In this document: piece by piece, positions 25,910 through 35,804 of the stretch
Numbering within the stretch: the stretch's first letter is position 1
Layout of the letters: the number at the start of each line of letters is the position of its first letter
Source: Pseudarthrobacter phenanthrenivorans Sphe3
GTDB lineage: Bacteria > Actinomycetota > Actinomycetes > Actinomycetales > Micrococcaceae
Reading direction: 5' to 3'
Assembly: GCF_000189535.1 (NCBI RefSeq)
Contig: NC_015145.1
Coordinates: 310,001 to 374,000 of the forward strand
DNA: 64,000 nt
Translations under genes and position numbers: made by a program
Notes under the pieces: generated by a model
Database searches by the model: none
Told to the model about the DNA's origin: nothing
The model's input: only the letters and a program-made list of their open reading frames with translations

Positions 25910-26089
25910 GTGGAGTACGTCGCCGTCCTCTTGCCCTCGATCGTGGTGGGCCTGCTTTTCTGGTTCGCCATGAAATCGATCTTTAATGCGGACAAAGCCG
26001 AGCGCCAGGCAGAAGCCCAGGCGCAGGCCGAAGCCGATGCCCGGGCTGCATCCCAGGCAGAGAAGCCGGACCCGGAATCGAATAGATAA
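25910..26089 (+). CDS. Small single-helix membrane protein, 59 aa
   Basis: GTG at 25910, two bases after the lysS stop, with AAGGAC about 8 bases upstream; stop TAA at 26087-26089. The protein has one N-terminal transmembrane helix (VAVLLPSIVVGLLFWFAM), then a charged Ala/Gln/Glu-rich tail with repeated AEAQAQAEADARAA that is likely a coiled coil or helix in the cytoplasm. Tight spacing suggests co-translation with lysS. I do not know a function; its position between lysS and lsr2 makes a conserved small actinobacterial gene likely. Confidence 0.7.
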   Translation: MEYVAVLLPSIVVGLLFWFAMKSIFNADKAERQAEAQAQAEADARAASQAEKPDPESNR

Positions 26090-26221
26090 ACCGCCGATTT
26101 TCCCCCCAATATCCACAGGAACCATTCGGCGCTTTGACGCGTTGCCATAATCAGAGTCATACTTTTTAAGGAAACATCCTGCTTTTCTAAACCGAAACCC
26201 TTTCCAAGAGGAAGACTTTTA

Positions 26222-26551
26222 ATGGCACAGAAAGTAAACATCATCCTCGTTGATGATCTGGATGGGGGATCCGCAGACGAGAATGTGAAGTTTGGCCTCG
26301 ACGGGGTCAACTATGAGATTGACCTTTCAGCAGCTAACGCCGCTGAACTCCGCTCTTCATTGGAGCGTTTCGTTGCAGCCGCACGGAAAACTTCCGGTGG
26401 CCGCGCAGTCCGGACGAAGGCCGCCTCCGGGGGACGCAGCCACGACTCTGCACAGATTAGGCAATGGGCCCGCGACAACGGCTACACGGTTAACAGCCGC
26501 GGCCGAATTCAGGCCGAAATCCAGGAAGCCTACCAAAAGGCAAATTCCTAG
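26222..26551 (+). CDS. lsr2: Lsr2 nucleoid-associated protein
   Basis: 109 residues, ATG at 26222 after an AGAGGAAG site. Lsr2 is the actinobacterial H-NS analogue that bridges DNA and silences AT-rich genes. The N-terminal dimerisation domain (VNIILVDDLDGG, VKFGLDGVNYEIDLS) and the C-terminal DNA-binding domain (QIRQWARDNGYTV, with the minor-groove RGR at residues 93-95) are both complete. It has a 170-bp upstream region with an AT-rich stretch at 26156-26220 (unusual for this window), so it probably has its own promoter and possible self-repression. A terminator follows. Confidence 0.96.
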   Translation: MAQKVNIILVDDLDGGSADENVKFGLDGVNYEIDLSAANAAELRSSLERFVAAARKTSGGRAVRTKAASGGRSHDSAQIRQWARDNGYTVNSRGRIQAEIQEAYQKANS

Positions 26552-26570
26552 ATCCGGCGTCTAACGGGTA

Positions 26571-27185
26571 TTAGGCCCTGGTTCCCATTCCGGGAGGCAG
26601 GGCCTTTTTCCTGCCCAGGAAACTTGCCGCGGCAAGTTGCTCGGCGAGGTAGAACACAAACGGCGGAATGTCCCCGGTTTTCGCAAGGACCACCCCGGAC
26701 CCCAGAGCCGCGAGGCCGACGGCGGCCGCTTCCTTTTCCTTATCCGGCAGGCCCGCCAGGGCTCCGGACAGCGAGCCCAGGGCGAGCACGTGGAGCCATG
26801 CATAGCTGAGGAAGGGCCATCCCGGAAGCCTGCGTTCCGCGAAGCGCTCCAGGTCGGAGGCGCGCACGGCGAGCTGGGAAATAAACAAGGGCGCCCCTGC
26901 GGCAAGGGCGACGGCGGCTGTGCCCACCAGCGTCCTCGGCCGGCCGCCCGGGAGGGCCAGGGCCAGGCGTGCGAACGCGGCGGGCATGGCAGCGGTGCCA
27001 GCCGCGGCGACGTGCTGCCCTACCACCCATGAGCGCCGTCCCTTGCGGAGCATCGCGAGCCGCCGGCCGGGATCTGGCTCGAGATAGACGCCCGGCACTG
27101 GACTAATGCCTGCAAGCCACACAACTCCGGCCGCCACAGCAACTTCCGCCGGACGCCGGGCCCTCTTCACATCCACGTGCAACAT
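26571..27185 (-). CDS. Hypothetical multi-spanning membrane protein
   Basis: 204 residues from the start at 27185, chosen because GGGAGG lies just upstream. The frame is open to 27287, but the extra residues are Arg/Gly-rich and lack a ribosome site. Several hydrophobic segments are seen (VAVAAGVVWLAGISPVPG, TLVGTAAVALAAGAPLFIS, AAVGLAALGSGVVLA), consistent with four or five helices. There are no transporter or enzyme motifs. It is convergent with lsr2 and divergent from clpC. Function unknown. Confidence 0.65.
   Translation of the reverse strand: MLHVDVKRARRPAEVAVAAGVVWLAGISPVPGVYLEPDPGRRLAMLRKGRRSWVVGQHVAAAGTAAMPAAFARLALALPGGRPRTLVGTAAVALAAGAPLFISQLAVRASDLERFAERRLPGWPFLSYAWLHVLALGSLSGALAGLPDKEKEAAAVGLAALGSGVVLAKTGDIPPFVFYLAEQLAAASFLGRKKALPPGMGTRA
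26573..26610. terminator. Terminator between lsr2 and the convergent membrane-protein gene
   Basis: AGGCCCTG (26573-26580) pairs with CAGGGCCT (26598-26605) and is followed by a T run. The stop codon of the minus-strand gene lies at the left foot of the stem. Confidence 0.75.
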
Positions 27186-27315
27186 GTCTTTGCCTCCCTG
27201 GACCCCTTTCCAGGTTATTCCCAAGCCGCGCGGGTTTCCCCTGTGGCGAACACGCTCCACAACCACTGGCCAGCCACGTAGCATCAAAGTACGTCGTAGC
27301 TAGGAGTGTGGCGAA

Positions 27316-29809
27316 ATGTTTGAGCGATTTACGGACCGTGCCCGTCGCGTAGTTGTGCTTGCCCAAGAAGAGGCACGCATGCTGAACCACAATTACATCG
27401 GTACCGAACACATCCTCTTGGGTCTGATCCATGAGGGTGAGGGCGTTGCCGCCAAAGCTCTTGAGTCCTTGAGCATTTCGCTCGACGGCGTTCGCGAGCA
27501 GGTGCAGGAGATCATCGGACAGGGCCAGCAGGCGCCGTCCGGCCACATCCCCTTCACCCCCCGTGCCAAGAAGGTGCTGGAGCTCTCGCTGCGCGAAGCC
27601 CTCCAGCTGGGCCACAATTACATCGGCACGGAGCACATCCTGCTGGGCCTCATCCGTGAGGGTGAGGGTGTTGCCGCCCAGGTGCTGGTCAAGCTCGGCG
27701 CCGACCTGAACCGGGTCCGCCAGCAGGTGATCCAGCTTCTTTCGGGCTACCAGGGCAAGGAGACCACCGGCGCAGGCGTCGGCTCCGGCCAGCCCGAGGG
27801 CGCGCCGGCAGGGTCTGTGGTCCTTGACCAGTTTGGCCGCAACCTGACCCAGGCTGCCCGCGAAAACAAGCTGGACCCGGTGATCGGGCGCGAGCAGGAG
27901 ATGGAACGCGTCATGCAGGTCCTCTCCCGCCGCACCAAGAACAACCCTGTCCTGATCGGTGAGCCCGGCGTCGGCAAGACGGCCGTCGTCGAGGGCCTGG
28001 CCCAGGCGATTGTCCGCGGCGACGTTCCGGAGACCATCAAGGACAAGCAGCTCTACACCCCTGGACCTCGGGTCCCTGGTGGCAGGCTCGCGTTACCGCG
28101 GTGACTTCGAAGAGCGCCTGAAGAAGGTCCTCAAGGAGATCCGCACCCGCGGCGACATCATCCTCTTCATCGACGAGATCCACACCCTGGTGGGTGCTGG
28201 CGCCGCCGAGGGTGCAATCGACGCCGCCTCGATCCTGAAGCCCATGCTGGCCCGTGGCGAGCTGCAGACCATCGGTGCCACCACCCTGGACGAGTACCGC
28301 AAGCACATCGAGAAGGACGCCGCGCTGGAGCGCCGCTTCCAGCCGATCCAGGTCAAGGAACCCTCCGTGGCACACGCCATCGAGATCCTTAAGGGCCTGC
28401 GTGACCGCTACGAGGCGCACCACCGCGTGACCATTACCGACGGCGCCCTGGCCTCCGCTGCCAGCCTCGCCGAACGCTACATCTCGGACCGGTTCCTGCC
28501 GGACAAGGCGATCGACCTGATCGACGAGGCTGGCGCCCGGTTGCGCATCCGCCGCATGACCGCTCCGCCGGAGCTCAAGGCCATGGACGAGCGCATCGCC
28601 AAGCTGAAGATGGAGAAGGAGTCCGCGATTGACGCGCAGGACTTCGAAGGTGCCGCAGCGCTGCGTGACAAGGAGCAGAAGATGATTTCCGAGCGTTCTG
28701 AGAAGGAACGCCACTGGAAGTCGGGCGGCATGGACGACATCTCCGAGGTGGATGAGGACCTCATCGCGGAGGTGCTGGCCAACTCCACCGGCATCCCCGT
28801 ATTCAAGCTGACCGAGGAAGAGTCCTCGCGCCTGCTGAAGATGGAAGACGAGCTGCACAAGCGCGTCGTCGGCCAGGACGAGGCCATCAAGGCACTGTCC
28901 CAGGCCATCCGCCGTACCCGTGCAGGACTCAAGGACCCCAAGCGTCCCGGTGGCTCGTTCATCTTCGCCGGCCCCACCGGCGTCGGAAAGACCGAGCTGG
29001 CCAAGGCACTCGCGGAGTTCCTGTTCGGTGAAGAGGACGCCCTCATCACGCTGGACATGTCCGAGTACTCCGAGAAGCACACCGTCTCGCGGCTCTTCGG
29101 TGCCCCTCCGGGCTACGTGGGCTACGAAGAGGGTGGCCAGTTGACCGAGAAGGTGCGGCGCCGTCCGTTCTCCGTGGTGCTGTTCGATGAAGTTGAAAAG
29201 GCCCACGCGGACCTCTTCAACTCACTGCTGCAGATCCTGGAAGACGGCCGCCTGACCGACTCCCAGGGACGCGTGGTGGACTTCAAGAACACCGTGATCA
29301 TCATGACCACCAACCTTGGTACCCGGGACATCTCCAAGAGCGTTGCCACCGGCTTCCAGTCCGGCACCGATACGCAGACCGGCTACAACCGTATGCGTGC
29401 CCGGGTGACCGAGGAGCTCAAGCAGCACTTCCGCCCCGAGTTCCTGAACCGTGTGGATGACGTTGTGGTGTTCCCGCAGCTCACCCAGGACGAGATCATC
29501 GAGATCGTGGACCTGTTCGTCACCCGGCTGGAGAAGCGGCTCAAGGACAAGGACATGGGCATCGAGCTCACCAAGGCCGCCAAGGTGCTTCTGGCAACCC
29601 GCGGCTACGATCCCGCCATGGGTGCCCGGCCACTGCGCCGGACCATCCAGCGCGAGATCGAGGACCAGCTCTCCGAGAAGATCCTGTTCGGTGAGATCCA
29701 TGCCGGCGACATCGTGGTGGTGGACGTGGAAGGCGAAGGCGACGACGCAAAGTTCACCTTTGCCGGCAACGCCAAGCCTCGCATCCCGGAGATCGCTCCG
29801 AGCGTCTAA
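27316..29809 (+). CDS. clpC: ClpC ATPase (AAA+ unfoldase), apparent 1-nt insertion
   Basis: It would be about 830 residues once joined, the usual ClpC length. It unfolds proteins for the ClpP protease. Domains: N-domain with two repeats ([20 protein letters not shown]), first ATPase domain ([16 protein letters not shown]), the UVR motif typical of ClpC ([17 protein letters not shown]) and the second ATPase domain ([14 protein letters not shown]). The frame breaks at 28058-28061. The four C bases there should be three, so that TYT-type reading (QLYT) continues as [17 protein letters not shown]. The upstream frame runs to a stop at 28104. Since ClpC is essential or near-essential in actinobacteria, a sequencing error is most likely. 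The start has GGAG about 9 bases upstream. Confidence 0.93.
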
Positions 29810-29819
29810 TTGCATAGTC

Positions 29820-29864
29820 GGAAGGCCCCGCCAGCTCTCAGAGCCGGCGGGGCCTTCCGTTTTC
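29820..29864 (+). terminator. Rho-independent terminator of clpC
   Basis: A 13-bp GC-rich stem (29820-29832 with 29846-29858, arm GGAAGGCCCCGCC) has a loop and is followed by GTTTTCC. It starts 10 bases after the clpC stop. Confidence 0.85.
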
Positions 29865-30292
29865 CCTGGCGCAGCGATACCTAGCCAGCCAGTAGTCCTT
29901 GCGCTGGGCCTTTGACTAGCGACGCGGCGACCACTTTCCTGCGACCACAATGATCACATCATCAGTGGTGCGGTACCAGGGCCCGCTTTTCTTCGAGAAT
30001 CCACAATTAGTGCAACCACGATGACCACCAGCAGAAGAGCAGCAATAAGAATTCCGCGAGGTTTCATGCCCGCAGACTAATTGGCTTCGCGACTGATAGG
30101 AGACCATGAGATTGCATTCCAAGTTGGGGTAATCCATCCATTACACCAATTCGTCAAAATGGTGAGCCGCATGCCGCACCTCGATGATTCCCAATGCCCC
30201 GCCTGCAAAACAGGACCGACGCAGCCGGAGAGTGTGATGCGCGTCGCCGTGCCTTCTGTTGTGGGGCGGGAAAAGCGTGTTGAATCAGGGAC
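29865..30292. other. Long spacer between clpC terminator and the S9 peptidase gene
   Basis: The region is noticeably more AT-rich than its surroundings between about 29990 and 30180. It holds one weak minus-strand ORF (29916-30067, listed separately). The 110 bases before the peptidase start contain no clear ribosome site. No RNA gene, repeat or other coding region was recognised. Confidence 0.5.
29916..30067 (-). pseudogene. Possible small membrane protein, broken by one base
   Basis: ATG at 30067 opens MKPRGILIAALLLVVIVVAL, a clear hydrophobic helix, but this frame stops after 37 residues. The adjacent frame continues as KKSGPWYRTTDDVIIVVAG and ends at TAG (29916-29918). One indel around 30000-30006 (a GAAGAAAAG stretch) would give a protein of about 50 residues. 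The reading is speculative: there is no good ribosome site, and the two halves could be chance. It fits the pattern of single-base errors elsewhere in the window. Confidence 0.3.
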
Positions 30293-32416
30293 ATGGCTAA
30301 CTTGACCCCGGCGATCCCGGATGAGCAACCTTTGACCCCCTTCCATGATCTGGACCATTACCTGTCGATCCCGCGGGTGAGCGGACTGGCATTGAGTCCG
30401 GACGGCACCAGGCTTGTCACCACCGTGGCCACCCTGAACAGTAAGGGCACAGAATTCGGCACGGCTCTCTGGGAGCTGGATCCTGCGGGGCAGAAGCAGG
30501 CGCGGCGCATCACGCGCAGCGCCAAGGGTGAGGCGGGGGCGGCGTTCGCGGCCAACGGCGACGTCTACTTCACCTCGGCCCGGCCCGATCCGGAGAGCCC
30601 GGACGCCGATCCCGTCAACGCCCTCTGGCTGCTCCCTGCTGGCGGCGGTGAAGCGCGTGTGGTGCTGAACCGGCCTGGCGGCGTGGGTTCAGTCATGACG
30701 GCCAAGGCTGCGGATGCCACGTTTGTGGTGGCAGAGGTCCTGGCAGGTTCGGGCAACGAGGAGGAAGACGCCGAGCGGCGCAAGTCGCGCAAGGACAACA
30801 AAGTCTCCGCCATCCTGCACAGCGAGTATCCGGTCAGGTTCTGGGATGCAGACCTAGGGCCCGGCCAGCCAAGGATTTTCGCTGTGGAACCGGGCAAGGA
30901 GAAGGAACCCGGAAAGCCTGCAACCATCGACGCCACGGCCGAGCTGGTCCTGCGCAACCTCACCCCCGATGCGGGTCCGCGGCTGCGGGAAGCGGAAACC
31001 GCGGTGAGCCCCGACGGCCGCACCGTGTACGCCAGCTACACCAAGCCGCTGGCCAAGGCGGACAGCCGCTCCGTCCTGGTGGCCGTGGACGCCGCCTCCG
31101 GCAACACCACCGTGCTCCTGGACCACGAGGGCATGAACTACTTTCCCGGCCCGGTCAGCCCGGACGGGAAAACCCTGGTAGTCGTCAGCGAGAGTGACAC
31201 CACCCCGCACCAGGCGCCCCAGGTCAAGCTGCACCTCCTCGACGTGTCCGCAGATGCTGCGGACGGACTGGATGCGCTGACGCCCCTTGCTCACGACTGG
31301 GACCGCTGGGCAAAGCCCGCCGCGTGGCTGCCTGACGGTTCGGCCCTCCTGGTCACAGCGGACGACGACGGCGCGTCGCCAGTTTTCCGGATCAGTGTTC
31401 CGGCCTCTGCCGCTGAGGTGAGCGTCACCAGGGTGACCCAGGACGCCTCGGCGTACACCGACGTCGTGGTTTCTCCCGAGGGGCGCAGCGCCTATGCCCT
31501 GCGGAGCTCCTACTCCTTTCCGCCCGAGCCTGTGCGCATCGACCTGCGCAGCGGGGAAACCACACGCCTGCCGGCGCCGGCGGAACGGCCCGCCTATCCC
31601 GGCAGGCTCGAACGCATCGCAGCCACGGCTGCGGATGGTTCGCGCGTGCCCGCCTATCTTGCCCTGCCGGAGGATGCGTCCGCAGCGTCCCCTGCCCCGA
31701 TGCTGCTCTGGATCCACGGCGGCCCGCTGGGGTCCTGGAACGCCTGGACCTGGCGCTGGAACCCCTGGCTGATGACGGCCAAGGGCTACGCGGTGCTCTT
31801 GCCCGACCCCGCTCTCTCCACCGGCTACGGGCAGAACTACATCCAACGCGGGTGGGGCGAATGGGGGAAAGGGCCCTTCGCTGATCTCATGGCGGTCACC
31901 GATGCCGCCGTCGAACGGCCGGACATCGACGCGGAACGGACGGCCGCCATGGGAGGATCCTTCGGCGGTTACATGGCCAACTGGGTGGCCGGCCAGACAG
32001 ACCGGTTCAAGGCAATTGTGACGCACGCCAGCCTCTGGGCGCTTGACCAGTTTGGCCCCACCACGGATGCATCCCAGTACTGGCTCAAGGAGATGACCGA
32101 AGAGATGGCGCTGGAGAACTCTCCGCACCTTCACGTCGAGAAAATCAGCACGCCCATGCTGGTGATCCACGGGGACAAGGACTACCGCGTTCCCATTGGG
32201 GAAGGCCTGCGCCTCTGGTACGAACTGCTGTCCAAATCGCAGCTGGCCGCGGACCAGGACGGGCGCACCCCGCACCGCTTCCTGTACTTCCCGGACGAGA
32301 ACCACTGGATCCTGCAGCCGCAGCACGCGAAGGTCTGGTACGGCGTCGTAGAGAGCTTCCTTGCCCGGCACATCCTGGACCAGGATGTGCCCGTGCCCGC
32401 GGAGCTCGGGCTTTAG
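30293..32416 (+). CDS. S9-family peptidase (prolyl oligopeptidase/acylaminoacyl-peptidase type)
   Basis: 707 residues. An N-terminal beta-propeller (about 20-420, with repeats such as SPDGTRLVTTVATL, SPDGRTVYASYTKP, SPDGKTLVVVSESD) covers a C-terminal alpha/beta hydrolase domain. The nucleophile Ser556 lies in GGSFGGYMANW, Asp in HGDKDYRVP and His in DENHWI. Such enzymes cleave short peptides or N-acylated residues after the propeller filters by size. There is no signal peptide, so it is cytoplasmic. Expression as a single gene is likely; the GNAT gene follows 19 bases later but has its own leaderless-type promoter element. Confidence 0.93.
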   Translation: MANLTPAIPDEQPLTPFHDLDHYLSIPRVSGLALSPDGTRLVTTVATLNSKGTEFGTALWELDPAGQKQARRITRSAKGEAGAAFAANGDVYFTSARPDPESPDADPVNALWLLPAGGGEARVVLNRPGGVGSVMTAKAADATFVVAEVLAGSGNEEEDAERRKSRKDNKVSAILHSEYPVRFWDADLGPGQPRIFAVEPGKEKEPGKPATIDATAELVLRNLTPDAGPRLREAETAVSPDGRTVYASYTKPLAKADSRSVLVAVDAASGNTTVLLDHEGMNYFPGPVSPDGKTLVVVSESDTTPHQAPQVKLHLLDVSADAADGLDALTPLAHDWDRWAKPAAWLPDGSALLVTADDDGASPVFRISVPASAAEVSVTRVTQDASAYTDVVVSPEGRSAYALRSSYSFPPEPVRIDLRSGETTRLPAPAERPAYPGRLERIAATAADGSRVPAYLALPEDASAASPAPMLLWIHGGPLGSWNAWTWRWNPWLMTAKGYAVLLPDPALSTGYGQNYIQRGWGEWGKGPFADLMAVTDAAVERPDIDAERTAAMGGSFGGYMANWVAGQTDRFKAIVTHASLWALDQFGPTTDASQYWLKEMTEEMALENSPHLHVEKISTPMLVIHGDKDYRVPIGEGLRLWYELLSKSQLAADQDGRTPHRFLYFPDENHWILQPQHAKVWYGVVESFLARHILDQDVPVPAELGL

Positions 32417-32435
32417 TCCCAACTAGGATTGCTCT

Positions 32436-32945
32436 GTGACTGACTCCTTCCATATCCGTCCTGCCCGCACCAGCGATGTTTCAGCCATCAAGAAACTGGT
32501 GGCGCCGCTGGCTGAGCAGCGGATCCTGATGGCCAAGGAGACGGTTGCCTACTACGAGAGCCTGCAGGAGTTCCGCATCGCAGAGTCCAGCGACGGCGAG
32601 GTCATCGGATGCGGAGCGCTGCACGTCATGTGGGAGGACCTGGCTGAAGTGCGCACCCTGGCCGCTTCCCACGACTGGCGGGGCAAAGGGGTGGGGCACG
32701 TCCTGGTGGAGAGCCTGCTGGAGGAGGCGCGTGCACTTGGTGTTGCGCGCGTCTTCTGCCTCACCTTCGAAGTGGACTTCTTCAAGCGCCACGGCTTCGA
32801 GGTGATGGCGGACCAGTCCGCAGTGGATCCGGTGGTGTACTCGGAGCTTCTCCGTTCCCACGATGAGGGTGTAGCCGAGTTCTTGGACCTCGCCCGGGTC
32901 AAGCCCAACACGCTGGGCAACACCCGCATGATCAAGGTGCTGTAG
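32436..32945 (+). CDS. GNAT N-acetyltransferase, probable amino-acid N-acetyltransferase
   Basis: 169 residues from GTG at 32436. The acetyl-CoA site is seen in the V-R-T-L-A strand followed by WRGKGVGHVLVESLLEEA. IRPARTSDVSAIKKLV at the start and the C-terminal FFKRHGFEVM match the short N-acetylglutamate synthase type known from mycobacteria, so a role in arginine synthesis is plausible. The rest of the arginine pathway is not here, so the substrate is not certain. TAGGAT at 32424-32429, six bases before GTG and with no ribosome site, indicates a leaderless transcript. Confidence 0.82.
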   Translation: MTDSFHIRPARTSDVSAIKKLVAPLAEQRILMAKETVAYYESLQEFRIAESSDGEVIGCGALHVMWEDLAEVRTLAASHDWRGKGVGHVLVESLLEEARALGVARVFCLTFEVDFFKRHGFEVMADQSAVDPVVYSELLRSHDEGVAEFLDLARVKPNTLGNTRMIKVL

Positions 32946-33067
32946 CGCTCAGCTGAAGAGCGCCCCTCTTGGGGATGACTTTTGGCACCATCCGCCTGAC
33001 CTGCGAAGACTTGATTTACTCGAATTGCTGGATAAACTGGCTGAGGCCGGGACGGGGGGCCCACAGG

Positions 33068-33101
33068 AAAGGGACAGTCATTGGGGGCTGTCCCTTTTCT
33101 C
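33068..33101 (+). terminator. Rho-independent terminator upstream of dhaK
   Basis: AAAGGGACAG (33068-33077) pairs with CTGTCCCTTT (33088-33097) across a 10-base loop and runs into TTCT. It isolates the GNAT gene from the dha operon. The spacer 32946-33067 before it holds nothing I recognise. Confidence 0.75.
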
Positions 33102-33208
33102 CGTCCACAGCCGCACCGAATTCCCCGCGGGGACGGCCTACCGCTGTCCTGCCCCCGGTAGTAGGGTCAAAGTGACATTCTCCAGGAAGCAGAGCCAGGA
33201 GCACCGCC

Positions 33209-34210
33209 ATGAAGAAACTGATCAATGATCCCAAGGCCGTCGTCGACGAATCGGTGCAGGGCTTCGGCCTGGCCCACGCCGGCCTGGTTACCGTCAGCAC
33301 GGATCCCACCTTCATCACCCGCAAGGACGCGCCGGTGGGCGGCAAGGTGGGACTGGTCTCCGGAGGAGGCAGCGGGCACGAGCCCCTGCACGCCGGATTC
33401 GTAGGGCACGGAATGCTCGACGCCGCTGTGCCGGGGGCGGTGTTCACCTCACCGACGCCGGACCAGATCCTTCCGGCGACCCTTGCAGTGAACTCAGGTG
33501 CCGGCGTCGTGCATATCGTTAAGAATTACACCGGCGACGTCCTTAACTTCGAAACGGCGGCGGAGCTTGCCGAGGCCGAAGGGGTGAGCGTCCGGACCGT
33601 CCTGGTCAATGACGACGTGGCGGTGGAGGACTCGCTGTACACCGCCGGCCGCCGCGGCGTGGGCGGAACCGTCCTGGTGGAGAAAATCGCCGGTGCCGCC
33701 GCCGAGCGGGGTGATGACCTGGAAGCCGTTGCCGCCATTGGCGAGAGGGTCAACGCCAACGTCAGGACCATGGGCGTGGCGCTGTCCGCCTGCACCGTAC
33801 CCCACGCGGGTTCGCCCAGCTTCGACCTCGCGGAGGACGAGATCGAGATCGGGATCGGGATCCACGGTGAGCCGGGCCGGCACCGCATCCCCATGGAGAA
33901 CGCAGACGGCATTACCGACCGGCTGCTGGAACCGGTCCTCGGCGACCTTGGCATCGCCTCCGGGGACAGGGTGCTGCTGTTCGTCAACGGCATGGGCGGA
34001 ACCCCGCTGAGCGAGCTGTACATTGTCTACCGCCGGGCGGCGCAGGTCCTGGCTGACCGCGGCGCCGAAGTAGAGCGGTCGCTGGTGGGCAACTACATCA
34101 CGTCACTGGAAATGCAGGGCTGCTCCATCTCGGTACTCAGGCTTGACGATGAGCTCACGGAACTGTGGGACGCCCCTGTACACACCGCTGCCCTTCGCTG
34201 GGGCGTGTAA
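33209..34210 (+). CDS. dhaK: Dihydroxyacetone kinase, DhaK subunit
   Basis: 333 residues with CCAGGAG before ATG at 33209. DhaK binds dihydroxyacetone covalently through a His. The family signature [15 protein letters not shown] (His57) and the covalent-His region [10 protein letters not shown] are both present. It acts with DhaL and DhaM to phosphorylate dihydroxyacetone using phosphate from the PTS, giving dihydroxyacetone phosphate for glycolysis. Its stop overlaps the dhaL start (TAATG). The three genes form a compact operon. Confidence 0.96.
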   Translation: MKKLINDPKAVVDESVQGFGLAHAGLVTVSTDPTFITRKDAPVGGKVGLVSGGGSGHEPLHAGFVGHGMLDAAVPGAVFTSPTPDQILPATLAVNSGAGVVHIVKNYTGDVLNFETAAELAEAEGVSVRTVLVNDDVAVEDSLYTAGRRGVGGTVLVEKIAGAAAERGDDLEAVAAIGERVNANVRTMGVALSACTVPHAGSPSFDLAEDEIEIGIGIHGEPGRHRIPMENADGITDRLLEPVLGDLGIASGDRVLLFVNGMGGTPLSELYIVYRRAAQVLADRGAEVERSLVGNYITSLEMQGCSISVLRLDDELTELWDAPVHTAALRWGV

Positions 34211-34839
34211 TGGCGGCACTGGACGTGAACTGGGCAGTCAAGTGGCTGACGCTGTCCGCCCAAGCAATGGCCGAGCAGAGGGTCTACCTGATAGAACTCG
34301 ACCGCGCCATTGGGGATTCGGACCATGGGGAAAACATGGACCGGGGCTTCCAGGCCGTCCTGGCCAAGCTGGCTGAAGCGCCGCCGGAGACCCCCGGGGC
34401 CGCGCTGAAGCTGACCGCCATGACCCTGATGTCCAAGGTGGGCGGAGCCGCCGGACCGCTCTACGGCACGGCTTTCCTGCGCGCAGCCACCTCGCTGGGG
34501 GACGCCGCAGAAATCGAGCCTGCGGCCTGGGCCGGCGCCCTGGCCGCTGCCCGTGACGGAATCGTGGCCCGGGGGAAGGCCGAACCGGGGGACAAGACCA
34601 TGGTGGACGCCTGGACCCCGGCGGCAGAAGCCGCACAGAAGGCGGCGCAGGACGGCGATGTCCTCGCTGTCCTGGTGGCCGCAGCCGAGGCAGCCGAAGC
34701 AGGCGCCGTTGCAACGGACCCCCTGGTTGCCCGCAAGGGACGCGCCAGCTACCTGGGGGAGCGGAGCGCCGGCCACCGGGATCCGGGTGCTGCGTCGTCC
34801 GCCATGATCCTCCGCGCAGCAGTGGGGGCAGCTGCGTGA
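34210..34839 (+). CDS. dhaL: Dihydroxyacetone kinase, DhaL (ADP-binding) subunit
   Basis: 209 residues from ATG at 34210, which shares one base with the dhaK stop. The ADP/Mg site DSDHGENMDRGF supplies the conserved acidic residues, followed by the Gly-rich KVGGAAGPLYGTAF and PGDKTMVDAW. DhaL holds ADP as a permanent cofactor and passes phosphate from DhaM to the substrate on DhaK. It overlaps dhaM by 4 bp (GTGA). Confidence 0.96.
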   Translation: MAALDVNWAVKWLTLSAQAMAEQRVYLIELDRAIGDSDHGENMDRGFQAVLAKLAEAPPETPGAALKLTAMTLMSKVGGAAGPLYGTAFLRAATSLGDAAEIEPAAWAGALAAARDGIVARGKAEPGDKTMVDAWTPAAEAAQKAAQDGDVLAVLVAAAEAAEAGAVATDPLVARKGRASYLGERSAGHRDPGAASSAMILRAAVGAAA

Positions 34840-35528
34840 CAGTCACCATCGTGGTTGTTTCCCACAGCGAAAAAATTGCCGACGGCGCTGCCGAACTTGC
34901 CGCCCAAATGGCGCCCGACGTCGAGGTCCTCACCGCAGGCGGCACCACCGACGGCAGGATCGGCACCAGTCTTGAAAAGGTCATGGCCGCACTGGACAAA
35001 GCAGGGAGCGGGGGCACCGTGATCCTGACAGATTTGGGGTCCGCGGTGATGACGGCCGAGTCGGCGCTGGAGTTCGTCGAGAACCCCGAAGAGATGGTGC
35101 TGGCGGATGCGCCCCTGGTGGAGGGCCTGGTGGCGGCGGCGGTTGCCGCCCAGGGCGGCGCGGACATGCACGCGGTCAAGCACGCGGCGGAAGCCGCGGG
35201 CGGGCAGGCAGGCCAGTCCGGTGACTCCCCGCTGAGTGCGGTCCAGGGAGGTGCCCGTGCAGGCGGCGTGCCCGACTGCACGGGGGACTTTGAGCTGGTC
35301 AACCAGGCGGGCATGCATGCGCGCCCCGCTGCGAAGATCGCAGGCGGCCTCTCTGCCCTGGACGCCGAGGTGAAGGTCAACGGGGTGGACGGCGCCTCCA
35401 TGACCGGACTCATGACCCTGGCGGCAGGCAAGGGCTCCGTGCTGCATGTGGAAGCGTGGGGTGCCGACGCCGAACGCGCCGTGAACTACGTGGGCGGCCT
35501 GGTGCAGGCGGGTTTCGGGGAGCCGTAA
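34836..35528 (+). CDS. dhaM: Dihydroxyacetone kinase phosphoryl donor, DhaM (EIIA-Man plus HPr)
   Basis: 230 residues, GTG start. The N-terminal EIIA-mannose-like domain has the phospho-His10 in VVVSHSEKIADG and LTDLGSAVMTAE. An Ala/Gly-rich linker (about 120-148) leads to an HPr domain with the active His in NQAGMHARPAAK. The enzyme-I-like third domain of E. coli DhaM is absent, so the general enzyme I must supply phosphate. This makes dihydroxyacetone use dependent on PTS energy state. It is the last gene of the dha operon. Confidence 0.95.
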   Translation: MTVTIVVVSHSEKIADGAAELAAQMAPDVEVLTAGGTTDGRIGTSLEKVMAALDKAGSGGTVILTDLGSAVMTAESALEFVENPEEMVLADAPLVEGLVAAAVAAQGGADMHAVKHAAEAAGGQAGQSGDSPLSAVQGGARAGGVPDCTGDFELVNQAGMHARPAAKIAGGLSALDAEVKVNGVDGASMTGLMTLAAGKGSVLHVEAWGADAERAVNYVGGLVQAGFGEP

Positions 35529-35620
35529 ACCGCCCGCTCTGGGCCGATGCAACGGTGCAATTCGGTACCGGCGGTGTGTTCGCGGAGGCCGCAGCCGCTC
35601 CTGCGCATATGCTCGATGCC

Positions 35621-35797
35621 ATGGAACGGCCCCAGCTCGAAAGCACCTCCGCGGATATTGAAGTACTGGACGGGCAGACGTCCGTGGAGGAACTCCTCGC
35701 GGATTTGGGCTTCGAATGGCGGCACACTGCCCACGCCGGGGAGGGCGCTCCCGGAGCCCCGGAGAATGACGCCTTCAGCCAGCCGGCGCTGTTCTAG
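35621..35797 (+). CDS. Small acidic hypothetical protein, 58 aa
   Basis: ATG at 35621 and TAG at 35795-35797. TATGCT (35608-35613) lies 7 bases before the ATG, the leaderless arrangement seen repeatedly in this window, which is the main reason to accept this gene. The protein is acidic and soluble (LDGQTSVEELLADLGFEW), ending in QPALF. That C-terminal QPALF resembles the tail of proteins that end in a clamp-binding-like hydrophobic motif, but this is only a resemblance. Function unknown. It is convergent with the lipoprotein gene. Confidence 0.55.
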   Translation: MERPQLESTSADIEVLDGQTSVEELLADLGFEWRHTAHAGEGAPGAPENDAFSQPALF

Positions 35798-35804
35798 AAG
35801 CGGG

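Noticed and set aside
27230..27270. ClgR- or HspR-type operator upstream of clpC
   Set aside because: TGTGG and CCACA arms with a GCGAACACGC core are present at about 27241-27260, but the match to known ClgR or HAIR boxes is too poor to claim.
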